Source: Canna indica
Lineage: Eukaryota > Streptophyta > Magnoliopsida > Zingiberales > Cannaceae
Assembly (NCBI GenBank): GCA_034359265.1
Contig: CP136895.1
Location: forward strand, 47,200,001 to 47,264,000
DNA: 64,000 nt
Direction of reading: 5' to 3'
Shown here: piece by piece, positions 55,875-64,000 of the stretch
Layout of the letters: every line of letters starts with the position of its first letter
Numbering within the stretch: position 1 is the first letter of the stretch
Position numbers and translations under genes: made by a program
The notes under the pieces: model-generated
The model's input: only the letters and a program-made list of their open reading frames with translations
Database searches by the model: none
Told to the model about the DNA's origin: nothing

Positions 55875-57063
55875 CTAATCATCCTCAGGTGGTGGAGGTG
55901 GCAGCTGTGTCTGATAGTATTGCCACATCTCATCCACCCGACCATACATCTCATCAACGCGCCGATCGTACTCATCAACTCTCTAGCCATACTGATTGAT
56001 GTGTTGATCGTACTCATCAATGCGGCGATCATACTTATAGACTATATGGCCATACTAATCAATGCGTTGGTCGTACTCATCTAGACGCCCAATCGTACCT
56101 CTGTTCCATTCCAATTGGTCAATATGAAACTGAGCAAATTGATGCTCCAACTCATCCAATCATCCAATCATCCAATAGGAGTAGTAGTCGACGAATTTCC
56201 ACCAGCATCTGCCTCATACCAGTCTTCATCATCATCGATGTGCTCTGCAGGTGCCCCCCGTACACGCTTACTGCACTGATTTTCCAAAATTTTCATACAG
56301 TTTAAGGTATAAGTGTCTATTGCTTTGGGTATAGGTTCTATCTCAAATTTGGACTTTTTTACCCAGCAGCATAGATGAAATGAGAGATTACAAAGGCATA
56401 GGGTAGGGCTTGCTTTCTTGAGGAATGAACATCCGCTATGTAACGAAGCATAAGATCGGGGACGTCTGTGCGTCTGCGGGTGATGGCATAAAAGAGTACT
56501 CTAGTGCTCGTACTAGTGACCTCGTCATAATGTCCCACTCTAGGAAGAATGTTATAAGCAATGATAAGATGCATAATCCTAGCAATAGTGGAGAGTTTGA
56601 TGCTTTGAGTAGGAAGCATCCCTTGGTAACCCTCAGGGCATATAGCAGACACAACCTCGGCACTGGGAAACTCCTTATGAAAATGGTGAGTAGACATGTT
56701 ATAAACTGGGGTCCCTAATAGAGGAAAACCAAAGGCCTCCTGAATGGCGATATCTGTGATAACTATGGGTTTTCCTAGGATTTCAGATCTAAGGACTAGT
56801 GAGTCACCTAGTCTAGCCTTCTCTATAATGAGGTTAGAAAAGAATGCCTTTACCAATATGGGACACACTAGTACTTGTCTCCTAATGTATTCTACCCATC
56901 CTAGGGCTGCAAGCCTACTTCTAATGTCATACTTTTCTAGGTCTCTTAGGTTTACTGGACGAGTTTATAAGAAGGTTCTATCTACGAACCTAGGGGCTTG
57001 AGTCTTGCCTATGGAGGTTAGGAGATTATCGAGCAAACTTGGAAGCTTTGTCTTGGGTGCCAT
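55875..57063 (-). pseudogene. Env-position ORF with 'putative plant transposon protein' domain
   Basis: ATG at 57063 opens MAPKTKLPSLLDNLLTSIGK. After one TAA (about 56968) the frame continues through an intact stretch at 56868-56359 with SEILGKPIVITDIAIQEAFG, TIARIMHLIIAYNILPR, YAITRRRTDVPDLML and LPYAFVISHF, the pattern of the plant transposon protein domain often found in Sirevirus-type third ORFs. A frameshift at 56359, then an acidic part (HIDDDEDWYEAD), an 8-bp duplication at about 56160, and a tail of RIDEYD-type repeats ending QTQLPPPPPEDD at 55875. Two stops in the tail are CAG-to-TAG. Function of the domain is unknown; I see no membrane or signal segment. Confidence 0.7.
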
Positions 57064-58431
57064 CTGCAACACAACTAGGATAATGTGCATATAATTAGTT
57101 TTGATGGGTAATGTATGCATCTAAACCAAAAGAAGGGACACTTTTAAGATCAGCATGAATTTTTACAAAAATCTTTTTCCTATGTTTCTTCTTAAGAGAT
57201 AAGCATGATAAATCTAATAGTAAATATCAATGGATGAGTCCAAAAAATTTATTTTTCTTCCCTCTTTTCTTTTATTATCCCCCCTTTTTTAAAAAAAGAA
57301 GAAGAAGAAGAAAAAGGAACCAAAAAGAACATCCTTTTTGTTTTGGCATTTTCAAAAAGAAATGAGCAATTGAAACCATCATGAAGATCTTTTTTAACAA
57401 CAACCAAACAAAAAAATGAAAAATATGAGATTTCATGAAGAGAAATCTTTAAACACACAAAAGACACAAGAAATTTGATTTTTCTTTTCTAAAACTTGTT
57501 TTGAGCCAAAAATGTCAAGGAAAAACCACCATGCATAGAGTAAAGAAGCATGAATCATGATTTTATAAGTGAACCTAGGCATAGAGATGAAGGAAGATAA
57601 AAGATCTACTCAACATGATGAAATAACCCATGTGTTAGGACTAAGAGTTGAGTTTTTACCTTAGAAGTGGATAAGAACCCTTAAGATCCAAGAAATGGGA
57701 GTGAGTGGCCGATTAAAATGAAGAGAGGAGCCCTACTTTCGGGCTTAAGAGCTTGTGTTGAAGAGCCTAGATTAAAACTATCGACCAAATGGGTGGATAG
57801 GATCATTTTCGATCAGCCGGTCGATCGAGCGGTCGCATGTTGTGCGACTGGTTGAGCTGGGGAGTGTTTTCTAGCCCTTACAAAAAAAATTATTCTGAGA
57901 GATCTAAATGTTGGAATTTTATGAAACTTTTTCCACATGAACTAGACTTCATGAGGATCCCATAGAATCAAGAATCACTCAAAATGGACCTCTCTATAAT
58001 TTTCTAGAAAATCCTAAAGTTCACAGTGGCATTTTCATAAATATTTGGACTTTGTGTGAAGCCTTAGATTTCTATCGTAGGATCCCCTGATCTGGTAAGA
58101 TATTGTCTTGATCACTTATAATGATGTTTTTGAGCATATAGAATTTTACTAAAAACATTTATGTAATTTTAATCATACATATATCAATTTTTCAATACAT
58201 CTACTCATCACATTTTTATTTGCTCAAAATATGAAATTTTAAGTATCTATCAAGATATTTCTTTAAGTGTGATTATTTTGAAATTTATGCTCATGATGAA
58301 TTTGTCAATCAAGATACAATGTTCTAGATTTAAAATTTATCTATAGAATGTAATGGTAAAGAAAGTCAAGCTTTTGAAGTTACTTTTCATTGTAGATTTC
58401 TTACTTGTGCTATTTTACTCAAACAATATGC
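57064..58431 (-). mobile_element. Non-coding internal part of the minus-strand copia element
   Basis: AT-rich, with an A-rich tract (57290-57330) and a single TCGATC palindrome cluster (57811-57840). GAAATTTTATGAAACTTTTTCC-like text and the following CATTTTCATAAATATTTGG resemble, inverted, the region at 28620-28700. No ORF. The gag end of the element is not present. Confidence 0.5.
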
Positions 58432-59095
58432 AAGATCAATCGGTTTTTACGATTTCGGTTATTATTTTTTGAAAAATCGGTTTTCGGTTTCGGTTTCGAT
58501 CCGAGAGGTAAAAAGTCCACCGGTTTCGGTTAACTGACCGGTTCGATATAATTTATTAATTTTTAACAATATATATATTAAATAATGATTTATAAATTAT
58601 AAGAAATTTATAAAAAATTACATAAAATTATAAAAAATTACAAAAAATTATAAAAAAAATATAAAAAATATAGAAAAATATAGAAAATATAGAAAAAATA
58701 TAGAAAATTAAAAAAAATATTAAAAAATGTTAAAAAAATATTAAAAACATTAAATATTAAAAAATATTAAAAAAATAAAAATAAAAATATTAGTTTTTGT
58801 AGAACATCATCTTGGTTCAAGTGGTTTCACTTTTTTTTATTTTTTCTCAATGAGAATTCGGTATTTGTTTGAATTTTTCTCTATAATTTGCATAATATAT
58901 TATGTTTATAGGTTAAAAAAATTTATTGATTAATCAGAAATTTTCGATTAACCAAACCAAAAAAACCGAAATCGAAATAGCGATTAACCGAAGTTAATGG
59001 ACCGATTTACGGTTAATGGTTTTGAAAAATCGAAGTTAATGGACCGGTTTTTTTTTTGCTAATGGACTGGTTAATCGATCCATGCTCACCCCTAG
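58432..59095. mobile_element. AT-rich inverted-repeat element, possibly hAT-related
   Basis: The left part carries CGGTTTTCGGTTTCGG and AACTGACCGGTTCG; the right part carries their inverse (AACCAAACC, AACCGAAATCG, ATGGACCGG). Between them is a poly-(TATAAAAAAT) tract (58590-58790). The right end GCTCACCCCTAG is the inverse of TAGGGGTGAGC, a start common among plant hAT-type elements. The left end lacks it. It abuts LTR sequence at 59096. Confidence 0.45.
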
Positions 59096-59649
59096 GTAAT
59101 GGGATGCCCTCAAGGTGTTTGTAAAATTGTCTAAGAGAACATGTTGGATTTAATGAGATTTAGCTTCTTGGTGATAAATCTTGTTATGTTATTATGATGT
59201 AAGTCTTGCTAAATGTTAAAACCATGAATCTCAGCATGTTAAATTTATGTTTATGTGAAAAATTTGGTTCTTGACGACATGATTTATGTTCTTGATTATT
59301 CTTGATTTATGAAGCAAAAATCTTGATGTTGGTGTAAGGATTTGAAGCATGCTAATTTATGTTTAGAATATAGACCTTTTTAATTGTTGTTTGGGATGAT
59401 TGTAATCTGGTTTGGTAAAATTTTGGGATGATTATTATTGTGATTTTGGGATTAATTATTTTGTCATGCTGAAATCTTAAACATGCTGAAATTTCATGCT
59501 GGATTATCATTATGATGCCGAGATTTGTAAATGCTGTTGTGATGCATGGTGTTTACTGAATATAGTCATGTAACCTATCATTTTAACCAGAAAATATAGT
59601 CTGGAACCATTGGACACACTCTAGAAACCATATTCTCCTTGGGTACACA
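59096..59649 (+). mobile_element. 5' LTR fragment of the second chromovirus
   Basis: 59096-59645 aligns closely with 63185-63722 of the 3' LTR (for example GATAAATCTTGTTATGTTATTATGATG, position 59173 against 63268). It is joined within GGGTACACAAG directly to RT coding sequence, so a deletion removed the rest of the LTR, the PBS, gag, PR and the start of RT. Confidence 0.85.
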
Positions 59650-62310
59650 AGAATGTGCATCAATTACCGGCAGCTTAATAAGGTGACAGTGAAGAATCGT
59701 TACCCGCTGCCCAGGATTGATGACTTATTTGATCAGCTTCAGTGAGCTCAGTGGTTTTCTAAGATTGACCTACGGTCAGGATACCACCAGTTGAGGATCC
59801 GGGACAGTGACACTCTTAAGACTGCCTTCAGGTCGAGGTATGGCCATTTTGAGTTCCTAGTTATGTCCTTTGGGCTGACAAATGCACCAGTAGCATTTAT
59901 GGACTTGATGAATCGGGTATTCAGCGAATACCTAGATAGATTTGTGATTGTATTCATAGATGACATTATGATATATTCTAGGAGCAAGGAGGAGCATGCT
60001 GAGCATTTGAGGATGGTTCTGGAGACTGACAGGGAGCACAAGTTATATGCTAAATTTTCCAAGTGCGAGTTTTGGCTGGAGAGTATAGGATTCCTTAGCC
60101 ACGTGGTGTCGAGGGAAGGGGTAAAGGTGGACCCCGTGAAGATAGAGGCAATTCAGAATTGGAAGCGGTCGGCTAAAGTCATAGAAATTCGTAGCTTCTT
60201 GGGATTGGTAGGTTATTATAGGAAATTCGTAGAGAACTTCTCCAGGATTGCAGCGCCATTGACCCGCCTGACTTAGAAGAAAGTTATGTTCGTCTAGAAT
60301 AGTAAGTGCGAGGAGAACTTTTAGAAGCTGAAGGATTGTTTGACAACGACACCGGTTCTAGCCGTACCATCGGGCTGGGGGGGAGGGGGGTCGTTGTTTA
60401 TTACGATGCCTCTCGAGTCGGCTTGGGTTGTGTTTTCATGCAGAATGGCAGGGTGATAGCTTATGCATCCCATCAGTTGAAGATCCACAAGAAGAATTAC
60501 CCGACTTATGATCTTGAGCTAACAGTAATGGTGTTCGCATTGAAGCTATGACGTCACTACCTTTATGGCGAGGCATGTGAGATATACTCTAATCACAAGA
60601 GCCTCCAGTATTTGCTCACGCAGAAGGAATTGAACCTGAGGCAGAGAAGGTGGCTTGAACTCTTGAAGGACTATGACTGCACTATCATGTACCATGCGGG
60701 AAAAGCTAATGTGGTGGCAGATGCCTTGACCAAGAAGTCTATGGGCAATCTAGCGCACTTGACAGTTAGGAGGAGGCTATTGGCTCAGGATTTGGCCATA
60801 TGTTTGGATGGCGGGGTAGTCTTGACAGTGTCAGCATCTGGTGCGTTGGTGGCCCACCTAAGGGTGCAGCCACGTTGGTAGATATGCTGGGAGCAGTCCA
60901 GGAGGAGGATGCTTTTTTGTGCACTTACTAAGGAATGTGATGCTGATAATGATTTTGGTATTGACTCGAAGGGCGTTGTGAGATTTAAGAACATGATAGT
61001 AGTGCCAGACATGGCCGAGGTCCGCAGGCAAGTGCTAGAGATGGCTCATCGGTCCACATATACCATGCATCCGGGAGCCACGAAGAAATACCGTAACCTA
61101 AGGCAAAAATTATTATCGGAAAGACATGAAGAGAGAGATGACCAAATTTGTGTCTAAGTGTCTGGTATGTCAGCATGTGAAAGTCAAACATTTGAAGCCG
61201 GCAGGATTGCTCTAGAACTTAGAGGTATCAGAGTGGAAATGGGAAAAGATAACCATGGATTTTGTGATAGGGTTGCCGAAGTCGGGTAAGGGCAATAATT
61301 CCATCTGGGTGGTGGTGGATCGCCTAACTAAGACGATGCATTTCATACCAATCAGGATGACCTTTCCAGCTGAGCAGTATGCGAGGTTATTTTTGGATCG
61401 GATCGTTGCATATCATGGTGTCCCTGTTATGGTCATCTCAGATTGGGGTACTCACTTCACTACTTGATTCTGGCAGTCTTTCCAGGAGGCGTTGGGCACT
61501 TAGGTATGGTTCAGCACTGCATTTCATCCTCAGACAAATGGTCAGTCGGAGCGGACCATTCAGACCATGGAGGACATGATGAGAGCGTATGTCCTGGATT
61601 TGGAGGACAGTTGGGAGAGGCACTTGCCCCCCGATTGAGTTTGCCTACAATAATAATTATCATAGCAGCATCGGGATGCCCCCTTATGAGGCATTGTATG
61701 GGCGGCGATGTAGGTCGCCTGTAGGCTGGTTTGAGGTGGGAGATTCTCTTATGATGGAACCCGACCTGGTGGAAGAGGTTGTAGAAAAGGTGAAGCTAAT
61801 CAGGGAAAGGTTGTTGGCAGCTCGGAGTCGCCAGAAAATATATGCAAATGGAAAAGCCAGGGAGGTAGAGTTTGCTGAGGGGGACATGGTTTTCCTCAAG
61901 GTATCCCCTATGAAACGGGTGGTGAGATTTGGGAAGAGAGAGAAGCTAAGCCCTATGTTCATTGGGTCATTCCCTATTCTCAAACGTAGGCGAGCAGTGG
62001 CATATGAGTTGGCCTTACCTCCCAACATGGATCGAGTGCATCCAGTGTTCCATGTATCCAAGCTAAAGAAGTATATCCAGGACGAATCCCATGTGATTGA
62101 GCCTACCACAATAGAGGTGGATTCGACAGTCTCTTATGAGGAGAGGCCGGTTGAGGTGCTAGACCGTCAGATCAGAAAATTGAGGTCCAAGGAGATTCCT
62201 CTGGGAAAGGTCAGGTGGGAGCACCATTCTGGGCAGGAGGCTACCTAGGAGGTGGAGCAGGATATGAGGGAGTGATATTCTTCGCTATTTGAGAATCTGG
62301 TAAGTCCTTA
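59650..62310 (+). pseudogene. Second chromovirus: RT, RNase H, integrase, chromodomain
   Basis: Starts in RT ([11 protein letters not shown]), with [32 protein letters not shown] and the catalytic FIDDIMIYS (about 59951). RNase H ([31 protein letters not shown]), integrase zinc finger (CLVCQHVK), core ([32 protein letters not shown]) and chromodomain (VEVLDRQIRKLRSKEIPLGK) follow. At least ten stops and several frameshifts (about 60880, 61120, 61630). Nearly all stops derive from CAG, TGG or CGA by one transition; the TGA at 59743 (from a Gly codon) does not. Clearly related to but diverged from 44889-48000. Confidence 0.9.
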
Positions 62311-62338
62311 AGCTTTGCTAAAATTCAAGGATGAATTT

Positions 62339-62356
62339 TCCCTAAGGAGGGGTGAT
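62339..62356 (+). other. Polypurine tract of the second chromovirus
   Basis: CCCTAAGGAGGGGTGAT directly before the LTR start TGTAATATCC at 62357; the preceding AAGGATGAATTTT is usual for this group. Confidence 0.8.
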
Positions 62357-64000
62357 TGTAATATCCGAGATATTAGGGCTAATTGATATCATTCGTTTTT
62401 ATTTGTTTGCCATTCTAGTGGGCTGATTCAAGGTCGAGTTGAGTCAACTCATGGTGCGGTGCGAACTTGAGAGCTCGGTTAAGTAGAAATATAAATTTTT
62501 GCATTTTCTTTACTTGATAATAAATGTTTTATGCATGTGCTTGAGCATAATCATGATGCTTGTGTTGAGCATGGGGTTAGTTTAGGTTAAGGAGTTAACG
62601 GGTTTGGATCCGGGCTTGAGGTGGATGCGGATTAAAAAAGGGGAGGGTTGTGAATAGGGGTTGGGAGGGGATTATTACACCCACCCCTCAAAGGCCATAT
62701 GGCTCCTTGTTGGAGCCGCACAAGCCGTTAAGAGAGAGAGAGGAGCCGCAAGCTGCCTAGCCGCCGCCCCTCTCCCCCTCTCTTGGAAGCCAAGCCGCAA
62801 GCCGTCTCCCTGCCCCCCTCTCTTGTGAAGCCGAGATATTGAGGAGAAGAGGAGCCGCCACCCCTCTTCCCCTCTCTTGGAGCCGCCGGCTCTTATGTGG
62901 AGCCGAGTCGTCGCCGTGTGGTTGTGGGGGCCGGATTCGGAGGCCGCCGATCGAGAAATCCTTCTTTTCTTCCTCCTAATCATGTGAGTGGTTCATCTTC
63001 CCATTTTTTTTTTCTTTTTGGTTTCTCGTGTTCTTGGGCCATTCTTTGGAACTTAAGAAGTTTTGTCAATTTACCGTTTGAATCGGGATTTCTCATCGTT
63101 TTTGTTTGTTGCCGTGGTATGAGAGACCCGAGTACTCACTTTGTGGTGCGGCAACCATAGGATGTCCAAGGGGTGCTCGGCCAAGGTGGGTAATGGGATG
63201 CGCTGGAGGTGTTTGTGAAATTGCCTAAGAGAGAATATTGGGTTTAATGAGATTTAGCTTATTGGTGATAAATCTTGTTATGTTATTATGATGATAAGTC
63301 TTGCTAAATTTTATGACTTATTAAAATCACGAATCTCAGCATGTTAAATTTATGTTTCATGTGAAAAATTTGGTTCTTGGCGACATGATTTATTCTCTTG
63401 ATGATTCTTGATTTATGAAGCATAAATCTTGATGTTGGTGTAAGGATTTGAAGCATGCTAATTTATGTTTAGAATATAGACCTTTTTAATTGTTGTTTGG
63501 GATGATTGTAATCTGGTTTGGTAATATTTTGAGATGATTATTACTGTGATTTTTGGATTAATTATTTTGTCATGCTGGATTATCATTACGATGCTGAGAT
63601 TTGTAATTGTTGTTGTGATGCGTGGTGTTTATTGAATATAGTCGTGTAACCTATCATTTTAACCAAAAAATATAGTCTGGAATCATAGGACACACTCTGG
63701 AAATCAGATTCGACTTGAGTACACCATAATTGGTTTCAAATAGTAGGATGAAAACAAAATCCCTAAAATAAAACCTAATTTTGGGAATTTATATATTAAT
63801 TATAGAATTAAAATTCAAGGGGCTGAATAAACTATTTAAGAGCCAAGAAAAATTTAAATACATGAAACAAAACCTCATGGACTGATGACATTGCGGGTCT
63901 TGGGCGTCGAGAACGGGCATAGTGTGTTGCGGTACTTTTCCCAATTAAGAACATCCCTAGGACATCGTGGAAGACAATTGACTTAGGTTTTGTTGGCGTC
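62357..64000 (+). mobile_element. 3' LTR of the second chromovirus, runs off the window
   Basis: TGTAATATCCGAG start; GGAGCCGC-rich leader (62690-62960), donor-like AT/GTGAGTGG at 62984, GGTGCTCGGCCAAGG at 63170, and TAGTCGTGTAACCTATC at 63640, in the same order as the LTR at 24882. The hairpin array and acceptor would lie beyond the window. Confidence 0.85.

Overview
This is nuclear DNA from a flowering plant. The evidence is a spliced PERK-type receptor kinase gene with GT-AG introns, the remains of a PPR (pentatricopeptide) gene, and otherwise almost continuous plant transposable elements: Ty3/gypsy chromoviruses with very long LTRs, Sirevirus-like Ty1/copia elements, CACTA and other DNA transposons, and a LINE. 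I cannot name the species. I see no tRNA, rRNA or CRISPR locus.

Layout. 1-2615: a minus-strand gypsy LTR broken by a copia solo LTR (TSD TTAAC). 2616-5115: the 5' half of a minus-strand CACTA element with its TIR and subterminal repeats. 5116-8600: the only clearly intact host gene, an eight-exon PERK-type kinase on the minus strand (CDS 8228 to 5717, 634 aa). 8600-10332: copia gag and gypsy LTR scraps. 10333-12040: minus-strand LINE 3' half. 12041-16297: two gypsy LTRs in opposite orientation, the second followed by PBS and gag start. 16298-17720: a LINE tail followed by a decayed PPR gene. 18541-32795: a nest in which Sirevirus-like non-coding DNA is split by a gypsy LTR, itself split by a minus-strand LTR and by a solo LTR (TSD CATAT), followed by three copia LTR copies. 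32796-39888: two gag-only Sirevirus-like elements, tail to tail, the minus copy split by a gypsy solo LTR (TSD CAATT). 40327-50104: the most complete chromovirus (LTR, gag, PR, RT, RNase H, IN, chromodomain, LTR), full of stops. 50105-54279: CACTA scrap and nested gypsy LTRs. 54280-58431: minus-strand Sirevirus-like 3' end with an env-position ORF. 58432-59095: an AT-rich inverted-repeat element. 59096-64000: a second chromovirus lacking its 5' half.

The most notable signal lies inside the gypsy LTRs. Across diverged copies on both strands the same leader architecture recurs: a TATA-like box, a strongly conserved splice-donor-like site (GTGAGTGG), in one subgroup an array of about 50-bp hairpin units whose stems differ from unit to unit but stay self-complementary, a short hairpin with compensatory changes, a TTTTGCAG acceptor-like site, and then the LTR end and PBS. 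This predicts a 1.5-2.3 kb intron carried within the LTR. Separately, the Sirevirus-like LTRs carry arrays of TCGGTCGACCGA palindromes about every 52 bp, and their internal regions carry gag but no pol.
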